Below are positions 36,658 to 45,707 of a stretch of DNA of 64,000 bases, piece after piece. Position 1 is the first letter of the stretch. Each line of letters opens with the position of its first letter. Under the pieces are notes generated by a model that saw only the letters and a program-made list of their open reading frames with translations, ran no database searches and was not told the DNA's origin. The stretch is taken from assembly GCF_003369565.1 (NCBI RefSeq), contig NZ_PIOD01000001.1:62001-126000 (forward strand). The letters are read 5' to 3'. This stretch comes from Oceanobacillus chungangensis. Lineage in GTDB: Bacteria; Bacillota; Bacilli; Bacillales; Amphibacillaceae. Both the position numbers and the translations under genes were made by a program.

Positions 36658-37848
36658 ATGGACTTATTAAGTGTAAGCAGTGGAGCGCTTTATACAGCAT
36701 TTATACTCTATTTAATCGCAACACTTTTCTTTGGGGCAGCGGTAAGGGATAAACGGACCGATAAGAAACTGCATACTACTTCAGAAAAAATTGGTATAAC
36801 CTTAACAATGATTGGACTTGTCGGGCAAATTATATATTTTATTACAAGGTGGATAGTAAGTGGACATGCACCAGTAAGTAATATGTTTGAATTTATGACC
36901 TTCTTAGGAATGTGTATGATTTTTGCATTTATTATTATCTATTTTTACTATAGATTGAGCTTTTTAGGATTATTTGCATTACCAATCACAATGATAATTA
37001 TTGCATATGCCAGTATGTTCCCAACAGATGTTGCACCGCTTGTTCCTTCTCTTCAAAGTCATTGGTTATATATCCATGTGACAACTGTTGCTTTAGGGCA
37101 AGGGATATTGTTTATCAGCTTTGTTGCAGGTCTAATGTATTTAATTAAAGAAATAGATCAAACGGTTAAAAGTAAAAAAACAATTTGGTTAGAAGTCGTC
37201 ATTTATATTCTAGTCGTGTTTATCGGGTTCATTGGAATTACATCTGCTTTTAATATGATGAACTACAATGCTGCATTCGAATATCCATCCGGCGGAAATA
37301 CAATAACTACAGAATATAGGTTACCTGCTGTTGCAGGTCCAAACGAAGGTACCTTAGTAACGGAAGGTGTTATGAATCCATGGTTTGAAACACCTGGATG
37401 GCTGCAAGGTGAAGATGCCGGCCGTAAATTTAACACCGTTATTTGGTCACTAATTACTGGAACTATTTTATATGGAGTTGTTCGTTTAATTATTAGAAAA
37501 AGAATCGGAGCAGCAATTCAACCGCTCTTTAGAAATCTTAAAGCTGACTTATTAGATGAAGTTGGCTATCGCTCTGTGACGATTGGTTTTCCTGTATTCA
37601 CTTTAGGAGGATTGATTTTTGCGGCCATTTGGGCGCAAATCGCCTGGGGGAGATTCTGGGGGTGGGATCCAAAAGAAGTTTGGGCATTAGTAACATGGTT
37701 CTTCTATGCAGCCTACTTGCATCTTAGACTCTCAAGAGGCTGGCACGGAGAAAAATCCGCCTGGCTCGCAGTAGTCGGATTCGGTATTATTATGTTCAAC
37801 CTAATTGTCGTCAACCTAGTCCTAGCAGGCTTACACTCCTACGCATAG
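36658..37848 (+). CDS. resC: Cytochrome c biogenesis protein ResC (CcsA/CcmF-type)
   Basis: A 396-residue polytopic protein with the heme-handling WWD-type motif [18 protein letters not shown] near residues 328-345. Conserved histidines are in [19 protein letters not shown] and [18 protein letters not shown]. The ATG at 36658 has AAGGGGGA upstream; a reading from 36595 has none. It works with ResB in System II heme ligation. It ends the resABC group; the repeat and terminator that follow separate it from resDE. Confidence 0.93.
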   Translation: MDLLSVSSGALYTAFILYLIATLFFGAAVRDKRTDKKLHTTSEKIGITLTMIGLVGQIIYFITRWIVSGHAPVSNMFEFMTFLGMCMIFAFIIIYFYYRLSFLGLFALPITMIIIAYASMFPTDVAPLVPSLQSHWLYIHVTTVALGQGILFISFVAGLMYLIKEIDQTVKSKKTIWLEVVIYILVVFIGFIGITSAFNMMNYNAAFEYPSGGNTITTEYRLPAVAGPNEGTLVTEGVMNPWFETPGWLQGEDAGRKFNTVIWSLITGTILYGVVRLIIRKRIGAAIQPLFRNLKADLLDEVGYRSVTIGFPVFTLGGLIFAAIWAQIAWGRFWGWDPKEVWALVTWFFYAAYLHLRLSRGWHGEKSAWLAVVGFGIIMFNLIVVNLVLAGLHSYA

Positions 37849-37891
37849 AAAAAACATAGGTTTATCAGGTTTATTCAGATATAGTTAGAAG

Positions 37892-38169
37892 TAGATAAAA
37901 TCTGGAACAAGTAAAGATTGTGTCCCTTGAATCTGGACTGTCGATGTAATTTATACCTTTGTCTCTTGTATATTGCTACAATCAGCGTTGATAGTTAGCG
38001 GGTTTGTAATTGTTTTGTTTCTAGATTCTACTCTATCTTCAGCGGAAGAAATACACGAAGACTCCTGCGGGAAGAAGGCTCACCAGCTCCCCGCGGAAAG
38101 CGTAGTGTATTTCTGAAGCGGCGGTCAAGAACGCTAATATCATCCTAAGTTATTTCGCAGTTTATATTA
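37892..38169. repeat. Dispersed GC-rich structured repeat, copy B (inverted)
   Basis: The core at 38048-38113 is bounded by GAAATACAC and GTGTATTTC and reads, on the minus strand, like copies A and C: CCGCGGGGAGCTGGTGAGCC then CCCGCAGGAG. It is only 66 bases because the internal hairpin present in the other two copies (about 40 bases) is absent. The right end TTCGCAGTTTATATTAA (38153-38169) matches the terminal repeat of copy A. The left end is degenerate; AGATAAAATCTGGAAC near 37893-37908 is the best candidate. Confidence 0.65.
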
Positions 38170-38208
38170 ACAGTAACAGGCGATGTAATTAAGCATGTTT
38201 AAGATCTT

Positions 38209-38244
38209 ACAGGCGAAGTATCATTGATGCTTCGCCTGTTTTCT
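38209..38244 (+). terminator. Strong terminator between resC and resD
   Basis: ACAGGCGAAGTATC at 38209-38222 pairs with GATGCTTCGCCTGT at 38226-38239, followed by TTTCTT. It should insulate resDE from resABC transcription. Confidence 0.8.
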
Positions 38245-38273
38245 TATACAAATTGCTATAAATCATATATACT
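38245..38273 (+). promoter_or_regulatory. Candidate sigma-A promoter of resDE
   Basis: TATACA at 38245-38250, a 17-base spacer and TATACT at 38268-38273 lie directly after the terminator and 32 bases before the resD start. Confidence 0.5.
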
Positions 38274-38305
38274 TTAAGTAATAGTTGAATTTAGGGGGAA
38301 CATGC

Positions 38306-39022
38306 ATGAGTTCAGATACTAAGATATTAGTCGTTGATGACGAAGAGAGAATCCGAAGATTAATCCGAATGTATTTAGAAAGAGAAGATTATATAGTTGA
38401 AGAAGCAGATAATGGTAAAGACGCTTTAGAAAAAGCATTAGCAGATGACTACGATGTCATATTATTAGATATTATGATGCCAGAAATGGATGGAATAGAA
38501 GTATGTCAAGAACTTAGGAAAGAGAAGACAACTCCAGTAGTAATGCTAACTGCTAAAGGTGAAGAAGCAAACCGAGTTCAAGGATTTGAAGTCGGTGCAG
38601 ACGATTACATCGTTAAACCGTTTAGTCCAAGAGAAGCAATTTTACGTGTAAAGGCATTGCTGAGAAGAGTTTCTACAGCTAAATTTAATGATACAGATGT
38701 ATCGACAAAAGACATACTTGTGTTTCCGCATATAACAATCGATCATGATGCACATAGAGTAACTGCAGATGGACAAGAGGTTACTCTAACACCTAAAGAG
38801 TACGAGCTGCTTTGTTTCTTAGCTAAATCTCCAGATAAGGTTTTTAAGAGAGAGCATTTACTGAAAGAAGTGTGGCAATATGAATTTTTTGGGGACTTAC
38901 GTACCGTTGATACCCATGTCAAGCGATTAAGAGAAAAATTGAGCAGTGCATCAAAATCTGCAGCTAAAATGATTGTTACCGTTTGGGGCGTTGGCTATAA
39001 ATTTGAGGTAGATGATGAGTGA
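38306..39022 (+). CDS. resD: Response regulator ResD
   Basis: A 238-residue OmpR-class regulator. The receiver domain (1-120) has the acid pocket Asp11-Asp12, phosphorylated Asp55 in LLDIMMPEMDG, and Lys in YIVKPFSPRE. The winged-helix output domain (about 135-235) includes TVDTHVKRLREKL. It controls genes for oxygen-limited and nitrate respiration, including cytochrome maturation. The ATG at 38306 has AGGGGGAA upstream. It overlaps resE by one base. Confidence 0.94.
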   Translation: MSSDTKILVVDDEERIRRLIRMYLEREDYIVEEADNGKDALEKALADDYDVILLDIMMPEMDGIEVCQELRKEKTTPVVMLTAKGEEANRVQGFEVGADDYIVKPFSPREAILRVKALLRRVSTAKFNDTDVSTKDILVFPHITIDHDAHRVTADGQEVTLTPKEYELLCFLAKSPDKVFKREHLLKEVWQYEFFGDLRTVDTHVKRLREKLSSASKSAAKMIVTVWGVGYKFEVDDE

Positions 39023-40800
39023 TGATATGGCGTAGTGTAGTCGGTAAGCTTGCTATTACGATTTTCCTTTTAGTAAGTTTTGTACTATTTATATTATCTA
39101 TTTTCTTACTGGAGTTTTTTAAAAATTATCATATAAACGAAGCAGAGAATGATATGATGCAAACTGCTTCAAAAATCTCATTGTTTGCTGACCAACAATC
39201 AGATAGAAGCTATATCCAAGAAACAACAGAGCTTATAAAGACTCCGGCTAGTCGTGTTGCCATTATATATCCTGACGGTGAACTGTGGATATCCAGTACT
39301 AGCTCAAGAGATTTAAAGAAATTAAATGAAACGTGGATTGAAAACGAACAAGACTTGTCAGAAGTTATCACAGCGGATAGAAAAGTCCAAAAAGAGATTC
39401 ATCTCCCTGATAACGATATGGAAATTATCATTGTTGGTGAGCCATTATTGGATAGTGGAGCTATATTTGTTTACCAATCACTAGAGGTTATAAATCAAAC
39501 GGAGGCAGAAACGACTAAAATAATCACACTTGCTGGTGGAATTGCGTTAATCCTTACTACTTTTTTTGCGATATTCTTGTCGACGCGGATTTCTTCACCA
39601 TTGATAAAAATGCGTCAAGCAGCCTCAAACTTAACGCGTGGAGAATTCGATACAAAGGTTCCTATCTTAACGAATGATGAAATTGGAGATCTGGCAAAAG
39701 AATTTAATCGCATGGGAATGCAGCTTAAGTTCCACATCAATGCTTTGAGGCAGGAAAAAGAGCAATTATCCAGTATTGTAAGCTCAATGGCAGATGGTGT
39801 TGTAACACTGAATCGAAACGGTGACATGATTGTAACAAACACACCTGCAGATAAATTTATGGAGAATTGGTATTTTGAAAATAATATTAAAGTAAATCTT
39901 AAAAATCAGGAATTACCAACAGAACTGAATGAAACATTACAAGTAGTTATTAGTGACGAAAAAGAAGTCTTACGCGAAATACATCTGCAAGGAAGAAATT
40001 ACGTTATGCTGATGACGCCTTTATATGATCAAACCTATGTAAGGGGTGCTGTTGCAGTCATCCGCGATATGACTGAGGAAAGGCGATTAGATATTCTGCG
40101 TAAAGACTTTATCGCTAATGTTTCTCACGAACTTCGTACACCAATCTCTTTACTCCAAGGCTATAGTGAAGCAATTGTAGATGATATTGCCGAAAGTAAG
40201 GAAGATAAAAATGAACTCGCTAAAATCATTCATGATGAATCATTAAGAATGAATCGTCTAGTTAATGAACTATTGGATATCGCTCAGATGGAAGCAGGTC
40301 ATATAAAACTCAATATTGAAAGAGTCAATCTTGATAGCTTTGTACAACGAATTATGAAAAAATTCCAAGGACTGGCAAATGATAATCAGTTGGTACTAAC
40401 TCTTGATGAGGAATTTACAATCCCGGATGCATATTTTGATCCCGATAGAATCGAACAGGTTTTTACTAACTTAATCGATAACGCAATTCGTCATACAGGC
40501 GTAAATGGTTTTGTTAGAGTAATCGTAAAAAATACAGAAAATGAATTTTATGTAGCTATTGAGGATAATGGTAGTGGGATACCTGAAGGGGACCTGCCAT
40601 TTGTTTTTGAACGATTCTATAAGGCAGATAAATCGAGGACTAGAAATACACAGAAAAAAGGAACAGGATTAGGCTTGGCCATTGCTAAAAATATTATTGA
40701 CACCCATAATGGCTTACTAAATGTGAAGAGTAAATTGAATCAAGGAACAACCTTCAGCTTCATAATTCCGCAAAGGAAAAATAGTAAGTATCCGAATTAG
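39022..40800 (+). CDS. resE: Sensor histidine kinase ResE
   Basis: A 592-residue two-transmembrane sensor kinase. Helices lie near residues 10-32 and 166-190, flanking an extracellular sensor domain. HAMP follows (about 190-242), then PAS (about 250-355), then the dimerisation domain with phosphorylated His369 in NVSHELRTP. The ATPase domain has NLIDNAIRH, EDNGSGIPEGD and KGTGLGLAIAKNI. The start uses the TGATG overlap with resD; a GTG three bases earlier is the alternative. Confidence 0.94.
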   Translation: MIWRSVVGKLAITIFLLVSFVLFILSIFLLEFFKNYHINEAENDMMQTASKISLFADQQSDRSYIQETTELIKTPASRVAIIYPDGELWISSTSSRDLKKLNETWIENEQDLSEVITADRKVQKEIHLPDNDMEIIIVGEPLLDSGAIFVYQSLEVINQTEAETTKIITLAGGIALILTTFFAIFLSTRISSPLIKMRQAASNLTRGEFDTKVPILTNDEIGDLAKEFNRMGMQLKFHINALRQEKEQLSSIVSSMADGVVTLNRNGDMIVTNTPADKFMENWYFENNIKVNLKNQELPTELNETLQVVISDEKEVLREIHLQGRNYVMLMTPLYDQTYVRGAVAVIRDMTEERRLDILRKDFIANVSHELRTPISLLQGYSEAIVDDIAESKEDKNELAKIIHDESLRMNRLVNELLDIAQMEAGHIKLNIERVNLDSFVQRIMKKFQGLANDNQLVLTLDEEFTIPDAYFDPDRIEQVFTNLIDNAIRHTGVNGFVRVIVKNTENEFYVAIEDNGSGIPEGDLPFVFERFYKADKSRTRNTQKKGTGLGLAIAKNIIDTHNGLLNVKSKLNQGTTFSFIIPQRKNSKYPN

Positions 40801-40866
40801 ATGAATTCTTTTCAATCTATTGAACATATGGTATGATACGAGTGTAATTTTAATTGAATACAAGAT

Positions 40867-41032
40867 ATTGAATTTGGTGTTAACACTTAATAGGGAATCT
40901 AGTTAATATCTAGAACTGTCCTCGCAACTGTAATTGATTTACGAAATAAGTAATGACCACTGTATGGCCAGCCGTATGGGAAGGGCTTAAAGTAGGATAA
41001 AATCATTAGTCAGTAGACCTACCAAATTCAAT
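40867..41032 (+). ncRNA. Cobalamin (B12) riboswitch
   Basis: The 12-base closing helix is perfect: ATTGAATTTGGT at 40867-40878 pairs with ACCAAATTCAAT at 41021-41032. Between them lie the class signatures: AATAGGGAATC, the B12 box region CGCAACTGTA, a GACCACTGTATGG segment, GCCGTATGGGAAGG, and the 3' element AGTCAGTAGACCTACC. Known class behaviour is to shut off B12 uptake or synthesis when adenosylcobalamin is abundant. A terminator 80 bases downstream suggests control by attenuation. Confidence 0.93.
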
Positions 41033-41114
41033 TGTTTCAGAAGCTTCGAGGAAAAGCAAAAAGGGACATCCGGATAAGTGCAATGCTTTGGTGTTGCCTT
41101 GATTTCGTATGTAT

Positions 41115-41150
41115 AAAAAGCTATATTCCTAATAAGAAATAGCTTTTTTT
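41115..41150 (+). terminator. Riboswitch expression-platform terminator
   Basis: AAAAAGCTAT at 41115-41124 pairs with ATAGCTTTTTT at 41139-41149, 90 bases before the lipoprotein start. It is the probable off switch when cobalamin binds. Confidence 0.75.
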
Positions 41151-41239
41151 AGTGGCTAACTACATCATTTAACAGTGCCAATTGCTTTAAATCTCCAGAA
41201 CATGAAAATTACAAATACTTAAGAAAAAGGGTGAGCGGT

Positions 41240-41662
41240 ATGAAAAAGTGGATATTTCCATTAATTACTTTGTTTATGGTTTTTGTATTATTTGGTTGTT
41301 CATCAGAAGGAAATAATACGAACACAACTGTAAGTACGAATAGTACATCACAATCTGAAGAAGTTGCTGAAGATTCAGTTCGAATTACGATTTCTATTAA
41401 TGAAGGGGAAGAGTTTGTTAACGAGAAAGAAATAGGAATCGAGGAAGGCGACATATTAATGGATGTTATGAAAGAAAATTTCTTTGTTGAGACGGAATAT
41501 GATGGAACCTTTATTACATCAATTGAACGAGTTAAAGCTAGTGATGAGGAAAAAACTTCTTGGATGTTTTTTGTTAATGATGAAATGGCAACTGTCGGAG
41601 CTGCTGAATATCAATTGTCTCCTGGAGATAAAGTAGTCTTTGATTTACAGTCTTGGGAATAA
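41240..41662 (+). CDS. DUF4430 lipoprotein, transcobalamin-like (putative B12 binder)
   Basis: A 140-residue lipoprotein: signal peptide with lipobox LFGC and acylated Cys20, a Ser/Thr/Asn-rich linker (21-45), then a DUF4430 domain (about 50-140). DUF4430 is related to the C-terminal domain of transcobalamin/intrinsic factor. The segment TSWMFFVNDEMATVGAAEYQLSPGDKV is typical. The ATG at 41240 has AGGGTG six bases upstream. It is under a cobalamin riboswitch and 5 bases before an ECF S component, so a role in capturing cobalamin at the cell surface is inferred. Confidence 0.8.
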   Translation: MKKWIFPLITLFMVFVLFGCSSEGNNTNTTVSTNSTSQSEEVAEDSVRITISINEGEEFVNEKEIGIEEGDILMDVMKENFFVETEYDGTFITSIERVKASDEEKTSWMFFVNDEMATVGAAEYQLSPGDKVVFDLQSWE

Positions 41663-41667
41663 TTTAA

Positions 41668-42183
41668 TTGAATACGTATAAATTGACACTGCTCGCACTT
41701 CTTGCTGCACTGGCTATTGTAGGCAGGGTTGTCTTTCAATTTATTCCAAACGCACAACCAGTTACTTCGTTAGTTATTATTTGTGGAATATTACTTGGAC
41801 CATTGTCTGCTTTTATTCTAGCGATTTTAACAACATTTTTATCAAATATGTTGTTAGGTATGGGGATTTGGACAATTTGGCAAATTATTTCATGGGGATT
41901 AATTGGACTAATAAGTGGTATATTAAGTAAAGTTTTAAAAAAGGTTCCAATGATAGTTATCGTATTGTTTGCTTTCCTTAGTGGCTATTTGTATGGATTT
42001 ATTATTTCACTCACTACGTATCAAGTATCTGGTCACTTTTGGCCATATTACATTGCAGGATTGCCTTTTGATACAAGTCATGCAATAGGTAACGTTGTTT
42101 TTATAATAATTTTCTATCCAATCATTTCTCTATTAATGAAGAAATACGCATCGAAGCGTTTTTCCATTCGAAATACCAATTAA
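41668..42183 (+). CDS. ECF transporter S component, predicted cobalamin-specific
   Basis: A 171-residue membrane protein with about six helices. It starts at TTG 41668, 5 bases after the lipoprotein stop, with only a weak ribosome site (GGGA), so translation is probably coupled. The fold and length fit substrate-binding S components of energy-coupling factor transporters (CbrT-like). The cobalamin riboswitch upstream gives the substrate prediction. The ATPases and EcfT are not in this window, so it should use a shared module encoded elsewhere. A terminator overlaps the stop. Confidence 0.82.
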   Translation: MNTYKLTLLALLAALAIVGRVVFQFIPNAQPVTSLVIICGILLGPLSAFILAILTTFLSNMLLGMGIWTIWQIISWGLIGLISGILSKVLKKVPMIVIVLFAFLSGYLYGFIISLTTYQVSGHFWPYYIAGLPFDTSHAIGNVVFIIIFYPIISLLMKKYASKRFSIRNTN

Positions 42184-42203
42184 TTACTAATTGGTATTTT
42201 TTT
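42171..42203 (+). terminator. Terminator after the S component gene
   Basis: AAATACCAATTA starting at 42171 pairs with AATTGGTATTT ending near 42198, followed by a T run. It overlaps the stop codon. Confidence 0.75.
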
Positions 42204-42338
42204 AGTATACTAAGGTTAAACCAAGCTTTTGAGTGAAAGCCTTAGTTGCGCTTATGTAGTAAGAAAGTTGCTATAATTTATATCAAATCCCTTTTTAAAA
42301 TGGTCTGGATAAAGTATAATTAATGCAACTAGTAGTCA

Positions 42339-42584
42339 TTACATATTACTTGGTTCTTTGTTAAAGGGTGTATTAGATAATTTAATGGAATCGGTCGGAC
42401 ATCCCTCATATGCATCGTAAAGGTCGTCTACTAGTCTTTTGGGAATTTTCTTTGTACCTGTATTTTCATCGATTGCAACGTATGAGAGACCTTCATCATC
42501 ATAGCTGAATATTTTAGGAGCAGCAGCCCCACATGCACCACATGCAATACATGTTTCGATATCAACTAACGCAAATTTTGCCAC
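42339..42584 (-). CDS. fer: Ferredoxin, single 4Fe-4S
   Basis: An 81-residue ferredoxin of the Bacillus type. Cluster ligands are Cys12, Cys15 and Cys18 in CIACGACGAAAP and Cys62 in EGCPTDSIK. The second Cys of a two-cluster ferredoxin is absent, so it carries one 4Fe-4S cluster. It serves as a low-potential electron carrier. It is divergent from ypbB, as in B. subtilis. The ATG is preceded on the minus strand by AGGAGG. Confidence 0.94.
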   Translation of the reverse strand: MAKFALVDIETCIACGACGAAAPKIFSYDDEGLSYVAIDENTGTKKIPKRLVDDLYDAYEGCPTDSIKLSNTPFNKEPSNM

Positions 42585-42738
42585 TACTTTTCCTCCTTAC
42601 ATTAAACTATCTCCAGTATTTTTTAAACTACTAACTATTGTAAAGCTGATTCCCATTCATTTCAATATAGCAATTTTAAGTAATCAGTATGTAATAACTA
42701 TAATAACAGCAAGGGATCATATTTAAGGAGATAAGTCA

Positions 42739-43797
42739 ATGATATTTCATTGTATATTACTCGAATGTTGTAATCAAATTCAAACGGAGAGAACTGCTTC
42801 GAGTATCTATCATTTACTCAGGGGCAGGCGGTCAATTCAAACAGTTCAGGATGCACACCTCTTTAAACTTGAGCGTTATTTCGGTATCTATAAAAACCTA
42901 TTAAGGAACCATTTTAACCATACGATGGAGTTGCTACAATTTGAAGGTTTACTTAAAAGAGTTAATTCGAGTCAGATGGTTTATGAAACCACTCCAGCTA
43001 CTGCTGATTGGTTTACAGATATTTATAAAACTCCATTTCCATTTGAATCCTTTGCAGGACTAGCGTACCATGAAATAATGGATCCATTCTTTGACCGACT
43101 ATTGCTCCTTATTCAAACTTTGACCAATAGTAAAATGGACTATTTCTCCTTTATTCCTGTAATTGATAATCCAGTAATTGAAACATGGGTGAAGGTGTTT
43201 TATCGTAAAGTAAAAAATCATGAGGAAAAATACTTAAAAATTATCTATCAAGAGCTTCGGAACATATTACAATATGTCTCAAGTGATGAAGCAGGACTAT
43301 TTATTGATCGATTAACAGGATATAAAAATTATGGCATGAGTATCAATCAACTATCATCAAAATATAACTTATCTGTGGATGATGTCCAGTTAATTATTGT
43401 AAATATAATCCATCGTTTACTTTCAGTTTTACATAATGAAAAAAATAACTATCCTTTTCTTGCTTATATCATAAATGATATTTCAAATGCTACATTATTA
43501 TCAAATTCGGCATTCCAGACTTCCCATTTACTAGGACAGGGTTATTCAATAGAAAAAATTGCAAGTATACGTAATTTAAAAATAAATACAATTCATGACC
43601 ATTTAATAGAAATTGCTTTTTATGAAACGGATTTTCCTTTATATCATTATGTAACCAAAGAAGAGCATCAGGATATCTTGAATGCAATCCAAAAAACAAA
43701 TTCTTCAAAATTGAGGGACATAAAACAACAGGTTAATAATGATATCAGTTATTTTCAAATCCGACTTATTCTAGCATTACATCATAAGCAAATATAA
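42739..43797 (+). CDS. ypbB: Helix-turn-helix domain protein YpbB
   Basis: A 352-residue protein found beside recQ in many Firmicutes. No enzymatic motif is visible. A C-terminal region (about 265-350) looks like a helix-turn-helix of the RecQ/RQC-associated type (LGQGYSIEKIASIRNLKINTIHDHLIE). TTAAGGAG precedes the ATG at good spacing. The recQ start lies about 13 bases after its stop, so the two are cotranscribed and may act together in DNA repair. That joint role is inferred. Confidence 0.83.
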   Translation: MIFHCILLECCNQIQTERTASSIYHLLRGRRSIQTVQDAHLFKLERYFGIYKNLLRNHFNHTMELLQFEGLLKRVNSSQMVYETTPATADWFTDIYKTPFPFESFAGLAYHEIMDPFFDRLLLLIQTLTNSKMDYFSFIPVIDNPVIETWVKVFYRKVKNHEEKYLKIIYQELRNILQYVSSDEAGLFIDRLTGYKNYGMSINQLSSKYNLSVDDVQLIIVNIIHRLLSVLHNEKNNYPFLAYIINDISNATLLSNSAFQTSHLLGQGYSIEKIASIRNLKINTIHDHLIEIAFYETDFPLYHYVTKEEHQDILNAIQKTNSSKLRDIKQQVNNDISYFQIRLILALHHKQI

Positions 43798-43810
43798 TAG
43801 GGTGAAACAA

Positions 43811-45358
43811 ATGAACCAGCAAATAACATTAGAGCAGGAATTGAATAAATACTTTAACTATTCTTCTTTCCGACTTGGGCAGAAGGAAATCATCGAGGAT
43901 ATCTTACAAGGGAAGGATGTACTTGGTATTCTGCCAACAGGTTCGGGGAAGTCGATCTGTTATCAGCTGCCGGCGATGCTCTTAGAGGGAGTAACAATAG
44001 TTGTATCACCACTTATTTCATTAATGATTGATCAAGTTAAGCAGCTGAAAGCCATGCAGATTAAACAGGTTATTGCTTTAAATAGTTTTATGGATCCTGC
44101 AGATAGGAAAATGATATACAATAATATACATTTATATAAGCTTATCTATATTTCTCCTGAATTATTACAACAGAAAGAACTAATTCGATTATTACAACAA
44201 ACGAGAATAAGTTTATTTGTCATCGATGAAGCGCATTGCATTTCGCAATGGGGACATGAGTTTAGACCAGACTACCTTAAGTTAAATACGATAATTGAGA
44301 AATTAAACCATCCTAGAACACTCGCCTTAAGTGCAACAGCGACTCCAGATGTACAGCAGGATATTATTCATTCTCTGAATAAACCAAGAATGGTAAAACA
44401 TATTTATCCTATGGACCGGACGAATTTAACGTTTTGCATTGAGGAAGTGACTGATGAGAAAGAAAAGACAGATCAATTAATTCAGCTATTAAATACATAC
44501 TATGTGCCTACCATAATTTATTTTTCAAGTAGAATGGTTTCAGAAAATGTTGCAAAATTACTTTCAGAGAAACTTCCAAATCGTAATATTGCATTTTATC
44601 ATGGTGGCATGGAGCAAATGGATAGAATAACGATACAACAACAATTTATGAATGACCAATTAGATGTAATTTGTTGCACCAGTGCATTCGGCATGGGAAT
44701 TAACAAAGGAAATATTCGATTCGTCATTCACTACCACTTACCATTGCAATTGGAGTCCTATATACAAGAAGTAGGAAGAGCGGGGAGGGATGGGAAATCT
44801 AGTGTCTGCTTATTATTATTTTCTAATAATGATTTTTACATTCCTTTAAATTTAATAAAAAACGAACTACCATCTGAAGAAATGCTATCCTCTATTTTTC
44901 AATATTTATATCGATTATTCACTGAACGGAGAGGATTACCAACCAAAGATGCAGAAATTGAAAATTTATTTCAATTAAATGAAATTCAGTGGCGATTTTT
45001 ACGTTATCAATTCGAAAAACATGGTATGATTGCAGGTAATCGAATAAACTTTCACGAAGAAAACTGGAAGCAGAATTATCAAGAAATAGAACAGTTAATC
45101 AAAGACAGAACCTCAATTAAAGAGAAAAAATTAAATGAAATATTACAATGGGTTCACGATAAGGGGTGTCTGCGTAAAAGCTTATATAAAAGTTTTCAGC
45201 CCTTTTATAGTGAAGTAAAAGAGAAATGCTGCAGTAATTGTGGTTTTTCTTGGTCAGAATGGAATCCAGCAAAAACAAATATTAGATTGGATGAGGAAAC
45301 GAATTGGGAAAGTAAGCTAAGAAAGCTACTGTTAGTAGAGGAAAATGAAAAGTTTTAA
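43811..45358 (+). CDS. recQ: ATP-dependent DNA helicase RecQ/RecS
   Basis: A 515-residue superfamily 2 helicase. Walker A is LPTGSGKS near residues 41-48, the DEAH box is Asp139-Glu-Ala-His142, followed by the RecQ aromatic loop ISQWGHEFRPDYLKL. Motif VI is QEVGRAGRDGK. A short zinc-like CCSNCGFS ends the protein, and there is no HRDC domain, matching B. subtilis RecS. The ATG at 43811 has AGGGTGA upstream, better than the GTG at 43802. The name recS would also fit. Confidence 0.92.
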   Translation: MNQQITLEQELNKYFNYSSFRLGQKEIIEDILQGKDVLGILPTGSGKSICYQLPAMLLEGVTIVVSPLISLMIDQVKQLKAMQIKQVIALNSFMDPADRKMIYNNIHLYKLIYISPELLQQKELIRLLQQTRISLFVIDEAHCISQWGHEFRPDYLKLNTIIEKLNHPRTLALSATATPDVQQDIIHSLNKPRMVKHIYPMDRTNLTFCIEEVTDEKEKTDQLIQLLNTYYVPTIIYFSSRMVSENVAKLLSEKLPNRNIAFYHGGMEQMDRITIQQQFMNDQLDVICCTSAFGMGINKGNIRFVIHYHLPLQLESYIQEVGRAGRDGKSSVCLLLFSNNDFYIPLNLIKNELPSEEMLSSIFQYLYRLFTERRGLPTKDAEIENLFQLNEIQWRFLRYQFEKHGMIAGNRINFHEENWKQNYQEIEQLIKDRTSIKEKKLNEILQWVHDKGCLRKSLYKSFQPFYSEVKEKCCSNCGFSWSEWNPAKTNIRLDEETNWESKLRKLLLVEENEKF

Positions 45359-45404
45359 TCCATCAACGTCAAAATCGCTTTCCTAAAGATGAGGTGTAGA
45401 TAAA

Positions 45405-45707
45405 GTGAAAAATGAGACAGATATACGTAAAGATCAAGCTGAGGATTTGCGTTATTTAGTTGAAGAGATTGAGGATAATAAGGAAATGGAGAATGATACT
45501 TCCGCAATTTTAGAAGAAGCCACTGAAAAGCGAGAGATAGATATATTAAATCTCCCTCCTAGAAGAGATGTACATATAACGAATAATCGAACGCGTCTTA
45601 GGATTAGCAAACCATTTTTTCGTATCACTATCGTTGTCATTATTCTAATATTGATTCTAATCGTTAGTTATTATTTTATAGATAATTTTGATTCAATACC
45701 CTTTTAA
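45405..45707 (+). CDS. Single-pass membrane protein of unknown function
   Basis: A 100-residue protein: residues 1-70 are charged and predicted helical or disordered, a transmembrane helix lies at about 73-90, and a short tail (SIPF) ends it. The GTG at 45405 has GAGGTG upstream. B. subtilis has ypbE at this place, which also has a charged start and one membrane helix but then a LysM domain; no LysM is encoded here or just downstream in any frame. It may be a shortened ypbE relative or an unrelated protein. I do not recognise a family. Confidence 0.6.
   Translation: MKNETDIRKDQAEDLRYLVEEIEDNKEMENDTSAILEEATEKREIDILNLPPRRDVHITNNRTRLRISKPFFRITIVVIILILILIVSYYFIDNFDSIPF

Larger units (their letters stand above)
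37849..38305. other. Gene-free region resC to resD
   Basis: It holds repeat copy B, a strong terminator (38209-38244) and a candidate resDE promoter. No ORF with a ribosome site was seen. Confidence 0.6.
40801..41239. other. Gene-free leader holding the cobalamin riboswitch
   Basis: The region between resE and the DUF4430 lipoprotein gene carries the riboswitch (40867-41032) and its terminator (41115-41150). A likely promoter is just upstream: TATGATACGAG near 40830 has a -10-like TATGAT. Confidence 0.6.
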
